DNA of 64,000 nt from Pusillimonas noertemannii (GCF_003096595.1 NZ_QEKO01000003.1:248001-312000), one strand, 5' to 3'; numbered from the stretch's first letter, positions 32,753 through 42,059 are shown. The notes: generated by a model from the letters alone, not told the origin. Numbers and translations: made by a program.

Positions 32753-33451
32753 ATGCTTTCCATCCAGAATCTTGCGGCCAAGTACGGCCCTTCGCAAGCT
32801 TTGTTCGACGTGCAGCTCGATGTGGCGCAGGGCGAGGTGGTGGGCCTGATCGGCCGCAACGGCATGGGCCGCACCACGGTCATCAAATGCCTTTTCGGCC
32901 TGCTGAAGCCCTGCGCGGGCAGCATCCGCTTCGAGGGCGCCGACCTGGGCGGCCTGCCGTCGTATCGAATCGGCCGCATGGGAATATCGCTGGTGCCAGA
33001 GGGCAGGCAGATATTTCCCACGCTCAGCGTAGAAGAGAACCTGGTCGCCACGGCATCCCGGTCGGGCGGACAAGGCCAATGGACCCTGGAGAAAATCTAC
33101 GAATTGTTCCCGCGGCTGCAAGAGCGGCGCTCCAACATGGGCAACCAGCTTTCGGGCGGCGAACAGCAGATGCTGGCCATAGGCCGCGCCCTGATGACCA
33201 ATCCGCGCCTGCTGGTACTGGACGAGGCCACCGAGGGGCTTGCGCCGGTGGTGCGGGCAGAGATATGGAAGGTGCTGAAGCAACTGAAGGAGCAGGGGCT
33301 TTCCATGATCGTGGTCGACAAGAACACCAAGGCGCTGCTGCGGCTGTCCGACCGGAACGTCATTCTGGACAAGGGCGTTACCGTGTGGCGCGGCAGCTCG
33401 CCCGAACTGGCCGCCCAGCCCGAGCTCATTGCGCGTTATGTCGGCGTTTGA
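32753..33451 (+). CDS. livF: Branched-chain-type ABC transporter ATPase LivF, with Arg in Walker A
   Basis: A 232-residue ABC ATPase. The signature LSGGEQQMLAIGRALM and Walker B LLVLDEATEGLAP are normal. Walker A reads GRNGMGRTT, with R40 where a lysine (GRNGMGKTT) is expected. The H-loop position also differs: VVDKNTKALLRLS has Lys where many LivF proteins have His or Gln after the D-loop. These changes could lower ATP hydrolysis at one site of the LivG-LivF pair, as in asymmetric transporters; this is inference. It is the last gene of the operon. Confidence 0.92.
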   Translation: MLSIQNLAAKYGPSQALFDVQLDVAQGEVVGLIGRNGMGRTTVIKCLFGLLKPCAGSIRFEGADLGGLPSYRIGRMGISLVPEGRQIFPTLSVEENLVATASRSGGQGQWTLEKIYELFPRLQERRSNMGNQLSGGEQQMLAIGRALMTNPRLLVLDEATEGLAPVVRAEIWKVLKQLKEQGLSMIVVDKNTKALLRLSDRNVILDKGVTVWRGSSPELAAQPELIARYVGV

Positions 33452-33609
33452 AGCAAAAACCCTTTCCTCATCCGTCGAGCTATCCCTTGGCTCGCAGCGA
33501 CGCTTTTGCCTTTTTCTCGGCAGGCCATAAAAAAGATACAAAATTTAACCTCATTGCCTTATAGTTACATTCCTTGGCGGTCCGCCTCCTGCTTCCATCT
33601 GGCAATGTA

Positions 33610-36351
33610 ATGACATACAAGCACAACCATGTTGTCCGGAGCCTGATCGGCGCCGGCCTTTTTTTTGCACTGGCCGGGGCCGAAGCCGCCACGGCGTCCA
33701 GTTTCGAAACCCCGGAGTATCTGGCGCAGGAAGGCCTGGCCCTGGTCAATGCGGCGCAAGCGTATGCGCTGGGCTACACCGGAGCGGGCGTTACGGTGGG
33801 AATCCTGGATTCAGGCATAGACGGGTCGCATCCCGAATTCAGGGGCGGCAAAATCGCCGGAGGCTATGACTTTTATTCCAAGGTTCCGTATGGGCCGGGC
33901 GATGGCAAAGACTATGTAGGCCACGGTTCCCATGTCGGAGGCATTATCGGCGCGCTGCGCGACGGCGTCGGCATGCATGGCGTCGCGTTCGAAAGCTCGT
34001 TGTTCATTGCCAGTGCGGGCCGGGCTGCGAGCTACGATGCGGCGCTGGCGCCGGGCTGGGAATACCTGGCCACGCAAAACCTGCCCATCGTCAACAGCAG
34101 CCTGGGGTTCGATGCCTGCGGCCCCGACAGCGCTCCGCCCTGCAATGCCAAGGATTACGGCTCCGCCGCGGCGGCCGAGGCGGCTTATCCGCTAAGCGTG
34201 GCGGCCTATCGCAAGCTTGCCGCGGCAGGTTCCTTGATGGTGTTCGCCACCGGCAATCATGAGCAGCCGCATCCCGACTTCATGGCGGGCTCTCCCTACT
34301 GGTTTCCCGAGCTGAAGGACAATTGGCTGGCGGTGACCGCCATCAGTGAAACTGGCGAGGCGGTGGACTATGCGAACCATTGCGGGATAGCCAAAGCATG
34401 GTGCCTGACCGCGCCGGGCGGGGGAGAGGGCTATCCCGACGCCGGGGTCAACTCCGTCCGTCGAGGCGGCGGCTACTACAGAGAGACGGGAACCTCGATG
34501 GCCTCGCCGCATGTGGCGGGCGCCGCGGCGCTGGTCAAGCAGGCCTATCCTTACTTCGGCGCCTACCACCTGCAGCAGACGCTGCTGACCACGGCCACGG
34601 ACATCGGCGCGCCGGGGGTTGACGACGTCTACGGCTGGGGCTTGCTGAATGTGGGCAAGGCGGTGCGCGGACCGGCCCGGTTCACGGGCCTGTTCGATGT
34701 GGACACGCTGGGCTACGACTCGACCTTCTTCAACGATATCGACGGGGCCGGCGGGCTGACCAAGCGCGGCCAGGGCGTGTTGCGCCTGGCCGGGACCAAC
34801 AGCTATGCGGGTCCGACCACGGTTGCCGGCGGCAAGCTGGTGGTCAATGGCTCGCTGGCGTCCGCCGTTACCGTGCAGGCGGCCGGTACGCTGGGCGGCT
34901 CGGGCACGGTGGGGCGCGTGGACAACCATGGGGTGCTGGCGCCGGGTAATTCAGTGGGCACCTTGACCGTGGCAGGCGACTATATAGCCTACCCGGGCTC
35001 GGTGCACGAGCTGGAGGTCGGCCCCGAAGGTGCGACCGACAAGCTGGTGGTGGGCGGCAGGGCCGTTGTGGCCGGTACGCTGCGCCTGGCCGGCGGCCCG
35101 TATCGGCAGAACATTCCCTACCATTTCATCACAGCGGGCGGCGGGGTCGCGGGCGAGTTCGACACGGTGACCTACAGCATGGCGTTTCTATCACCCACCT
35201 TCGACCGCGGCGAAGGGCTGTCACTGGTGATCCGGCGCAACGAGGTACCTTTTGCGCGCTATGCGGACACGGCCAACCAGCGCGCCGTGGCGCAGGCCCT
35301 GGATACCGGCTCGTATTACCCGCCGGCCGGCATGGCCGGGTTGTACGACGAAGTGCTGAATGCCGAGCCGGGCGAGATTGCGGCGATGATGGAGCCATTG
35401 AGCGGGCAGGTGCATGCGGGAACCGAGTCGGCATTGCTGCAAGCAGGGGGCCAGGTGGTGCGCACCGTCGCGGCGCGGATGCGCGCCACGACCCCGGCGC
35501 ACAGTCAGGCTACACCGCTGTGGGTGCAGGCGATTGGCGGACGCAGCACCCTGGACGGCGACGGCAATGCGGCGCAGCTGCGCCTTCGTGCCGCCGGCCT
35601 GTTCCTGGGCGGCGATGCGGCGGTTGGGCGGGGTGGCTGGCGTCTGGGCGGCGCATTCGGCTATACCGAGCATCGCGTCGAACTGGACGGCGATGACTCG
35701 TCTTCGCGGGCCGACAGCTATACCGGCGTGCTGTATGGCGCCAACAGTTGGGCAAAGGGAGGGGGCAGCCTGAATTTCCTGGCGGGCGCCGCCTATACCC
35801 GCCACAACATCGATACGCGCCGCAGCATCGACGTGGGCGGCAGCCAGACGTTGAGCGCCGACTACCACGCCGATGCGCTGCAGTTGTTCTCTGAACTGGC
35901 TTATGCGCTGCCGGTGGGAACGGCCGCCGTACTCGAACCTTATGCCGGCGCGAGCTGGCAGCGGCTCCGGGCCGGGCGCTTTGCGGAAACGGGCGGCCAG
36001 GCGGCATTGCGCGGCGAGCGCCACGACAGCGACCTGGGCAGCTTCACAGTGGGGCTGCGCGGCAGGGCGATGTTCGAGTCGGGCCGCGCGCAGTTGTCGC
36101 TTTCGGCCGGCCTGGGATGGCGCCATGCGGTGGGCGATATCTCGCCCGGCCGCGACCTGGCTTTCACGCAGGGCAATGGCGCGGTCTTCCGCACGAGCGG
36201 CGCTCCGATTGCCAGGAATGCCGCGGTGGCCGAGCTGGGCGCCGAACTGCAAGCCGGGGCGAACACCGCCGTGGGCCTGAGTTACAGCGGACAATTCGGC
36301 AACGGCACGACCGACAACCTCGGCACACTGTATTTACGCGTTCGTTTCTAG
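33610..36351 (+). CDS. Subtilisin-like serine protease autotransporter (SphB1-type)
   Basis: A 913-residue type V autotransporter. A Sec signal (residues 1-26) is followed by a subtilase passenger with triad D67 (ILDSGIDGSHPEF), H105 (GHGSHVGG) and S296 (GTSMASPHVAG). A beta-helix part follows with a PATR-type repeat (LTKRGQGVLRLAGTNSYAG, then TVAGGKLVVNG) around residues 380-415. The C-terminal beta-barrel of about 270 residues ends in LYLRVRF, the terminal Phe typical of autotransporters. Bordetella SphB1 has the same architecture and releases surface adhesin. The ATG at 33610 gives a normal signal peptide; a TTG at 33574 is an alternative but no ribosome-binding site is seen for either. 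It follows livF by 158 bp and has its own unrelated role. Confidence 0.9.
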   Translation: MTYKHNHVVRSLIGAGLFFALAGAEAATASSFETPEYLAQEGLALVNAAQAYALGYTGAGVTVGILDSGIDGSHPEFRGGKIAGGYDFYSKVPYGPGDGKDYVGHGSHVGGIIGALRDGVGMHGVAFESSLFIASAGRAASYDAALAPGWEYLATQNLPIVNSSLGFDACGPDSAPPCNAKDYGSAAAAEAAYPLSVAAYRKLAAAGSLMVFATGNHEQPHPDFMAGSPYWFPELKDNWLAVTAISETGEAVDYANHCGIAKAWCLTAPGGGEGYPDAGVNSVRRGGGYYRETGTSMASPHVAGAAALVKQAYPYFGAYHLQQTLLTTATDIGAPGVDDVYGWGLLNVGKAVRGPARFTGLFDVDTLGYDSTFFNDIDGAGGLTKRGQGVLRLAGTNSYAGPTTVAGGKLVVNGSLASAVTVQAAGTLGGSGTVGRVDNHGVLAPGNSVGTLTVAGDYIAYPGSVHELEVGPEGATDKLVVGGRAVVAGTLRLAGGPYRQNIPYHFITAGGGVAGEFDTVTYSMAFLSPTFDRGEGLSLVIRRNEVPFARYADTANQRAVAQALDTGSYYPPAGMAGLYDEVLNAEPGEIAAMMEPLSGQVHAGTESALLQAGGQVVRTVAARMRATTPAHSQATPLWVQAIGGRSTLDGDGNAAQLRLRAAGLFLGGDAAVGRGGWRLGGAFGYTEHRVELDGDDSSSRADSYTGVLYGANSWAKGGGSLNFLAGAAYTRHNIDTRRSIDVGGSQTLSADYHADALQLFSELAYALPVGTAAVLEPYAGASWQRLRAGRFAETGGQAALRGERHDSDLGSFTVGLRGRAMFESGRAQLSLSAGLGWRHAVGDISPGRDLAFTQGNGAVFRTSGAPIARNAAVAELGAELQAGANTAVGLSYSGQFGNGTTDNLGTLYLRVRF

Positions 36352-36373
36352 TCGCGGTTCCACAGGCCGGGCG

Positions 36374-37441
36374 CTAGGCGCGCGCAACGCGCGGCGCGCC
36401 GGCGGCTGGCCGGGATGCGGCAGCGCACTCGTCGCGTATCCGCTGCTCGAGCTTGCGGCGAGCCCGCACGGCGCCTGCGTCGCCGGGCAGCAGCACGGGC
36501 CCGAGGCCGAACAGGTCGTCGGTGCCCATGGCGCGCTGCTGCTCGCTGAGCATGGGCTTGTCCTGGTTGCTGAAGGCGTTGTACATAATGGCTTGCCGGC
36601 GCGAGTTGATTTCTTCGTCGTCTACCTGAAAGCGCCGTGTCAGCCAGAAGAAATAGTGCGTGGTCGACTCTGTTTCGGGTGTGACGATGTGGGCATTGTC
36701 GGTGCGCAGGCCTTCGCTGCCGGGATCTTCTTGCGGCGTAATGGCGATGTCCAGGTGCATGATGCCGGGGGCGCGCCAGCGCACTTCGGTGTGGAAATTC
36801 ACCGGCTGGCCCGGCCGGGGCATGAGGCGGTCGTAGGCGGGCGGGGCGCTGTCATGCCGGCATTCCCAGGTAATGTGCACGTCGTCGCCATGCTCTTCGA
36901 CCCTGGTCTTCGCACTGGTGAAGGCGCCGCCGCCGACCGAATCGGCATGCAGGAAATCGGCGTGGCTCAGGTCCATGACATTGTCGGCCACCAGCTTGTA
37001 ATTGCAGTCGGTCCACAAATAGCCGCGGGAAGCGGCATTGAGCGGCGCCGCGTGCAGGCGCGAGAAGTCGGGCAGCAGGTCGTGCCGGGCTTCGTCCGCC
37101 TCGCCCATCCAGATCCATGCAATACCGTCTTTCTCGGCCACTGCGAAGGGTTTGACACGCGCTGCCGCGGGGATGGTGCTGCTGTGTGGGTTGACCACAC
37201 AGCGGCCCGTACAGTCGAATTGCAGGCCGTGGTAGCCGCATTCGATGGCATCGCCCTTGAGCGTGCCCAGGTGCAGGGGGACGAAGCGATGCGGGCAACG
37301 ATCATGCAAGGCGGCCAACTGGCCGTCGGTGCGGCGGAAGAATACGATGGGCTGGTCGAGCAGCTTGCGGTGGATCATCTGGCCGGGCTCGATTTCGTCG
37401 GCCCAGCCCGCCATGTACCAGGCGTTCTGAAGAAAAGGCAT
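36374..37441 (-). CDS. Rieske non-haem iron oxygenase, VanA-like
   Basis: A 355-residue oxygenase component. The Rieske [2Fe-2S] ligands are C49/H51 (DRCPHR) and C68/H71 (ECGYHG). The catalytic iron histidines are H160 and H165 in DNVMDLSHADFLH. This is the layout of vanillate O-demethylase subunit VanA and related aromatic demethylases. No VanB-type reductase is encoded nearby, so electrons must come from elsewhere. It is divergent from the LysR regulator, which probably controls it. Substrate unknown; an O-methylated benzoate feeding the upstream meta pathway is a possibility only. The C-terminal 20 residues are Ala/Arg-rich. Confidence 0.88.
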   Translation of the reverse strand: MPFLQNAWYMAGWADEIEPGQMIHRKLLDQPIVFFRRTDGQLAALHDRCPHRFVPLHLGTLKGDAIECGYHGLQFDCTGRCVVNPHSSTIPAAARVKPFAVAEKDGIAWIWMGEADEARHDLLPDFSRLHAAPLNAASRGYLWTDCNYKLVADNVMDLSHADFLHADSVGGGAFTSAKTRVEEHGDDVHITWECRHDSAPPAYDRLMPRPGQPVNFHTEVRWRAPGIMHLDIAITPQEDPGSEGLRTDNAHIVTPETESTTHYFFWLTRRFQVDDEEINSRRQAIMYNAFSNQDKPMLSEQQRAMGTDDLFGLGPVLLPGDAGAVRARRKLEQRIRDECAAASRPAAGAPRVARA

Positions 37442-37576
37442 GTCCGTCTCCTGTATTTGTGTATTTACTTTAGCGGCCGCTTCAGAATATATATAGTGGA
37501 TTATGTTTATTCGCAGTATTTGATATGTTTATAGTGTGCGAACCACTCCACCGCTTGGCAAACTTCACCCGGACCA
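37442..37576. promoter_or_regulatory. Divergent promoter region between Rieske oxygenase and LysR genes
   Basis: This 135-bp gap is clearly AT-rich (ATATATATAG near 37488, TTTGATATGTTTATAG near 37518), unlike the flanking genes. It is the expected site of overlapping promoters and of LysR binding, where T-N11-A motifs are usual. No single motif is strong enough to name as the operator. Confidence 0.55.
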
Positions 37577-38575
37577 ATGAAAACAGACCTCAACCTGCTG
37601 CGGGTACTGCTCGCCGTTCATGAAACAGGCAGCGTCACCGGCGCGGCGGGCCGCCTGGGCATCAGCCAGCCCGCGGCCAGTGCGGCGCTGGGCCGGCTGC
37701 GAAAGGCGCTGGACGACCCCCTGTTCGTGCGGCGCGGCCCGCGCATGCATGCGACGCCGCTGGCGCAAGGCATACTGGGCAAGACCCGCGAAGTCATCGA
37801 CGTGATCGACCGCGACATTCTTACGCCTCCCACGTTCGATCCGGCCACCTGCAAGGGCGAGCTTTCCATCTGCCTGAGCGAGATCGGCGAGGTGGTGCTG
37901 CTTCCGGCCCTGTATCGCCTGTTGCGCGAGCGGGCACCCGGGCTGGCCCTGAAGACGCTGAGCCTGGGGCCCGACGATCTGGACCAGGCCATGTACGAGG
38001 GCCGCATCGACATGGCCATGGGCTATTTTCCCGACCTGACGGGCGCCGACATCTATCAGCAGCGTCTCTTTTCGCACGTGCTGGCATGCATGGTGCGCGA
38101 TACCCATCCGATCCGCGGGCCCCGCATGTCCCTGGAGCAGTTCAGGCGAGCCGAGCACCTGCTGGTGCGGGACGGCAGCCGCACAATGGAGATGTACGAG
38201 CAGTACATCCTGTCGCAGGGCATCAAGCGCCGCATAGGCGTGCAGATGTCTCATTACATGAGCGTTCCCGGCCTGATCGAGGACTCGGACCTGGTGGTCG
38301 TATTGCCGCGCACCATCGCCGAGCGCTTTGCCCGCGGCGGCCGGCTGAGGGTTCTGGCGCCTCCCGCCGGAATTCCGCGGTACGACCTGAAGCAGTACTG
38401 GCATCGCCGTTTTCACAACGACCCGCGCCTGCGTTGGCTGCGCGGGGTGGTGTTCGAACTGTTCGACGGCTACCTGGCAGAGCCGGAGCACGACGCTCTA
38501 CTGACGGGTCGCGGCCCCGCATCTGGCGGGCCGGGCAAAAGGCGCGGCGGTCGCAAGGCTCCGTCCAGGGGGTAG
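37577..38575 (+). CDS. LysR family transcriptional regulator
   Basis: A 332-residue LysR regulator. The N-terminal winged helix reads LLRVLLAVHETGSVTGAAGRLGISQPAAS (about residues 8-36), followed by a substrate-binding domain with the usual two lobes. The last 25 residues are basic and Gly/Arg-rich (GKRRGGRKAPSRG), an unusual tail. It is divergent from the Rieske oxygenase and probably activates it in response to its substrate. The closest recognisable relatives are NodD/NahR-type aromatic-responsive LysR proteins, judged by its N-terminus (DLNLLRVLLAVHETGSV). Confidence 0.9.
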   Translation: MKTDLNLLRVLLAVHETGSVTGAAGRLGISQPAASAALGRLRKALDDPLFVRRGPRMHATPLAQGILGKTREVIDVIDRDILTPPTFDPATCKGELSICLSEIGEVVLLPALYRLLRERAPGLALKTLSLGPDDLDQAMYEGRIDMAMGYFPDLTGADIYQQRLFSHVLACMVRDTHPIRGPRMSLEQFRRAEHLLVRDGSRTMEMYEQYILSQGIKRRIGVQMSHYMSVPGLIEDSDLVVVLPRTIAERFARGGRLRVLAPPAGIPRYDLKQYWHRRFHNDPRLRWLRGVVFELFDGYLAEPEHDALLTGRGPASGGPGKRRGGRKAPSRG

Positions 38576-38649
38576 AATCGTGCAGTTGAGGGGCTTGGCG
38601 CCGATGCGCAGGCCCCACCAGTTCATCCACCTACGGAGGAGTCCAGTCC

Positions 38650-39510
38650 ATGACGGGCCAAGAAAACGCAAAGGCCGCCCGGGTGCAGTGCCCGGCCGAA
38701 GACAGCGAGGCGCAATACAACCTGCGCGTGGCGTTCCCCAGCTATCCGCAAACGCGTGAAACCTGGATCGCCGCAAGCCGCGAACTCGAAAGCAAGGCCA
38801 AGCCCGCTCTAGACCTTGCCTATGGCAGCGAGCCCCTTCAAAAGCTCGACTATTACGCCGCCGCGCAAAACGGCCCCTTGCTCGTATTCGTGCATGGCGG
38901 CTATTGGCAGGGCGGAGACAAGGCCGACGTCGGCTTTATTGCAAGGCCATATATCGAAGCGGGCATCAATGTGGCGGTCGTCAATTATTCGCTGGCGCCC
39001 CAGGCCAAGATCGAAGACATGGTTGCCGAAGTGAGAAATTCGCTGGTGTGGCTGGCTTCGCAAGCGGCGCAGCTGGGCTTCGACGCCGGGCGCGTGTCGC
39101 TGATGGGGCACTCGGCCGGCGGCCATCTGGTCTCCATGATGGTGGCGCGCACCGATACGCCCGTGCCGGCGGGCATGCCGTCCATTGCAAGCGTATTCCC
39201 CATCAGCGGCGTATTCGATCTTCCGCCCTTGCTGCCTTCTTCCATCAATACGGCGCTGGGGCTCGATCAGCCCCGCGCCGAGGCCTTGAGCCCGCTGGCC
39301 TGGCCCGGCCCGCAGGGCACGTACGTGCATACTTTTGTGGGCGCCGGCGAAACCGACCAATTCCATCGCCAGGCCGAAGCCCTGGGCAAGGTGTGGACGG
39401 TTGCACGGCACGACTCCGTCCCCGGCACCGATCACTTCACCATCCTGAACGTCCTGGGCGACCCGTCGTCAGAGTACGCCAGGTCCATCGTCGCCGCCAT
39501 CAAGGGCTGA
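38650..39510 (+). CDS. Alpha/beta hydrolase (arylformamidase/HSL-like) at the head of the biotin cluster
   Basis: A 286-residue cytoplasmic alpha/beta hydrolase. The oxyanion motif is HGGYW (82-86) and the nucleophile is S155 in GHSAGG; a terminal His is present in PGTDHFTIL. This resembles arylformamidase and HSL-type esterases. A GGAGGAG ribosome-binding site precedes the ATG. The gene ends 3 bp before bioA, so it is co-transcribed with biotin genes. Two readings are possible: a kynurenine-formamidase-like enzyme placed there by chance, or a non-orthologous pimeloyl-ACP methyl ester esterase replacing BioH. The second is attractive because no bioH is near, but it is only inferred from position. 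Confidence 0.8.
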   Translation: MTGQENAKAARVQCPAEDSEAQYNLRVAFPSYPQTRETWIAASRELESKAKPALDLAYGSEPLQKLDYYAAAQNGPLLVFVHGGYWQGGDKADVGFIARPYIEAGINVAVVNYSLAPQAKIEDMVAEVRNSLVWLASQAAQLGFDAGRVSLMGHSAGGHLVSMMVARTDTPVPAGMPSIASVFPISGVFDLPPLLPSSINTALGLDQPRAEALSPLAWPGPQGTYVHTFVGAGETDQFHRQAEALGKVWTVARHDSVPGTDHFTILNVLGDPSSEYARSIVAAIKG

Positions 39511-39513
39511 GCC

Positions 39514-40863
39514 ATGCCGGAAGTAATGGGCGCCGGGCCGGAAAGCTGGGTGGCGCGCAGCCTGCGCAATGTCTGGCACCCCTGCACGCAGATGCGGCAT
39601 CACGAGACGATGCCATTGGTCGCGGTCAGCCGCGGCGAGGGCGCCTGGCTGTTCGATCATGAAGGCCGGCGCTACCTGGATGCCGTCAGTTCGTGGTGGG
39701 TGAATCTTTTCGGGCATGCCAACCCGCGCATCAATGGCGCCCTCAAAGACCAGCTCGACCGCCTCGAGCATGCAATGCTGGCGGGCTTTACCCACGAGCC
39801 GGTCGTCATGTTGTCCGAACGGCTGGCCGCCCGCGCCGATCATCGGCTGGGCCATTGCTTCTACGCCTCCGATGGCGCTTCGGCCGTCGAGATCGCACTG
39901 AAGATGAGCTTTCATTTCTGGCGCAATACGGGGCACGGCGACAAACAGGAATTCGTCTGCCTGAAGGGCAGCTACCACGGCGAAACGCTGGGCGCCCTGA
40001 GCGTAACCGACGTCTCGCTGTTTCGCGACGCCTATGGCCCCTTGCTGGGCAAGACCCATGTCGTAGAGTCGCCGGACGCCCGCGCCGCCGCGCCGGGCGA
40101 GACGGCGGCCGATTGCGCCCGGCGCGCGGCGGGCCGGCTCGAGGCCCTGCTGCAGCAACGGGCCGGGGCGATTGCTGCCGTCATCGTCGAGCCTCTGGTG
40201 CAGTGCGCCACCGGCATGGCCATGTACGACCCCTTATATCTTGCGCTGCTTCGCGAACTGTGCGACCGCTACCAGGTGCACCTTATCGCCGACGAGATCG
40301 CCGTGGGCTGCGGCCGCACCGGCACCTTCTTCGCCTGCGAACAAGCGTCGATATGGCCTGACTTCCTTTGCCTTTCAAAAGGCATCAGCGGCGGCTACCT
40401 GCCCTTGTCGCTGGTCATGACCCAAGACCACATCTACCAGGCTTTCTACAGCGATGAGATGTCGCGCGGTTTCCTGCACTCTCATTCTTATACGGGCAAT
40501 CCGCTTGCCTGCCGGGCGGCCCTGGCCACCTTGCAGATATTCGACGACGATGGCGTGCTCGAGGCCAACCGCGCCCTGGCCGGCCGAATCACCCAGGCGC
40601 TGCAGCCGCTGGCCGCTCATCCGCGTGTCAGGCATTTTCGCCAGCGTGGCATGATCTGGGCTTTCGATGCCGAACTGGCGGAAGGCGACGGAGGCTTCGC
40701 CCGCCGCTTCTTCACCCTGGGGCTCAAGCATGAACTGCTGCTTCGGCCCATCGGCAATACCGTCTATATCATGCCGCCCTACATACTGAACGACGACGAG
40801 GTCGCCCACCTTGCAAGCAGCACTCTGGCGGTGTTCGAGCAGGCGCTGGACGCCGCACCATGA
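39514..40863 (+). CDS. bioA: Adenosylmethionine-8-amino-7-oxononanoate aminotransferase
   Basis: A 449-residue class III aminotransferase. The BioA-specific stretch VSSWWVNLFGHANPRIN lies near residues 58-74, and the PLP lysine is in CLSKGISGG. It transfers the amino group of S-adenosylmethionine to 8-amino-7-oxononanoate, giving 7,8-diaminononanoate. Position directly before bioF and bioD with 4-bp overlaps confirms the assignment. The length is normal and all motifs are present. Confidence 0.96.
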   Translation: MPEVMGAGPESWVARSLRNVWHPCTQMRHHETMPLVAVSRGEGAWLFDHEGRRYLDAVSSWWVNLFGHANPRINGALKDQLDRLEHAMLAGFTHEPVVMLSERLAARADHRLGHCFYASDGASAVEIALKMSFHFWRNTGHGDKQEFVCLKGSYHGETLGALSVTDVSLFRDAYGPLLGKTHVVESPDARAAAPGETAADCARRAAGRLEALLQQRAGAIAAVIVEPLVQCATGMAMYDPLYLALLRELCDRYQVHLIADEIAVGCGRTGTFFACEQASIWPDFLCLSKGISGGYLPLSLVMTQDHIYQAFYSDEMSRGFLHSHSYTGNPLACRAALATLQIFDDDGVLEANRALAGRITQALQPLAAHPRVRHFRQRGMIWAFDAELAEGDGGFARRFFTLGLKHELLLRPIGNTVYIMPPYILNDDEVAHLASSTLAVFEQALDAAP

Positions 40864-42059
40864 AGGCGCTGGAATCATTGCGCCGGCGCCTGGCGCAACT
40901 GGACGAACAGGGCTTGCGCCGCGTGCGGAGAACCTCCGACAGCCCCTGCATCGTGCAGCCGACGGTCGATGGCCGGCCCCTGCACGCCTTTTGCAGCAAC
41001 GACTACCTGGGCCTGGCGAACGACCCGCGCATCGCACGCGCTTTGCATGAGGGCGTCGAGCTTTTCGGCACGGGCAGCGGCGCATCGCACCTGATCAGTG
41101 GGCACTATCGGGTGCACCAGCGGCTCGAAGAGCGCTTGGCCTCGTTCGTGGCCGACCACGTGCCGCAGGCGCAGGCCCTGTATTTTTCGACCGGCTATAT
41201 GGCCAATGTGGGCGTGCTGGCGGGCCTGGCGGCCCTCGATGACAGCGTTGAAATCTTTTCAGAGCAGCTCAATCACGCCTCGCTGATCGACGGAATGCGC
41301 CTGGCGCGCGTGCCTGCCCGGGTGTACGCGCATTGCGACGTCCAGGCCTTGGATGCGCTGCTGACCGCCAGCAAGGCCAACATCAAGATCGTCGTCACCG
41401 ACAGCGTGTTCAGCATGGACGGCAACCTGGCCCCCTTGCCGCGGATACTGGCGCTTTGCGAGCGGCATGGCGCATGGCTGCTGGTCGACGACGCCCATGG
41501 TTTCGGCCTGCTGGGCAGGCAAGGGCATGGCGCACTCGAACATTTCGGCCTGCGGTCCGAGCATCTGATCTACATGGGTACGCTGGGCAAGGCGGCGGGC
41601 GTGGCCGGCGCCTTTGTCGCGGCCGATGCAAGCCTGATCGATTGGCTCGTGCAGCGGGCGCGCTCTTATGTGTTCAGCACCGCGTCGCCTCCGGCGCTGG
41701 CCCATGCCTTGCTGACCAGCCTCGACATCATCGAGGGCCCAGACGGCATGGCGCGGCGCGAGCGGCTGCAATCGCTCATTTCCACATTGTCGCAAGGCTT
41801 GCGCCTGCGGCGCTGGCAGCGGCTCGAGTCGTCCACTGCCATCCAGCCCATAGTGGTGGGCGGCAACGAGCCGGCCATGGCGGCGGCAAGGGCGCTGCAT
41901 GAACTGGGTTATTGGGTGCCGGCCATTCGTCCGCCCACGGTTCCGGCCGGGACGGCACGGCTGCGCATCACTTTGTCCGCCAATCATGATCCGGCCCAGG
42001 TCGCCCATTTGGCCGAAGCCGTCAATCGCATAGAACACAGCCAGGAGGCCGAGGCATGA
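40860..42059 (+). CDS. bioF: 8-Amino-7-oxononanoate synthase
   Basis: A 399-residue alpha-oxoamine synthase. FCSNDYLGLANDPRI near residue 44 is the family start motif, GTGSGASHLISGHY follows, and the PLP lysine is in MGTLGKAAG. It condenses pimeloyl-ACP (or -CoA) with L-alanine. The start overlaps the bioA stop and the stop overlaps the bioD start, both in 4-bp arrangements, so the three proteins are made together. Confidence 0.96.
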   Translation: MKALESLRRRLAQLDEQGLRRVRRTSDSPCIVQPTVDGRPLHAFCSNDYLGLANDPRIARALHEGVELFGTGSGASHLISGHYRVHQRLEERLASFVADHVPQAQALYFSTGYMANVGVLAGLAALDDSVEIFSEQLNHASLIDGMRLARVPARVYAHCDVQALDALLTASKANIKIVVTDSVFSMDGNLAPLPRILALCERHGAWLLVDDAHGFGLLGRQGHGALEHFGLRSEHLIYMGTLGKAAGVAGAFVAADASLIDWLVQRARSYVFSTASPPALAHALLTSLDIIEGPDGMARRERLQSLISTLSQGLRLRRWQRLESSTAIQPIVVGGNEPAMAAARALHELGYWVPAIRPPTVPAGTARLRITLSANHDPAQVAHLAEAVNRIEHSQEAEA

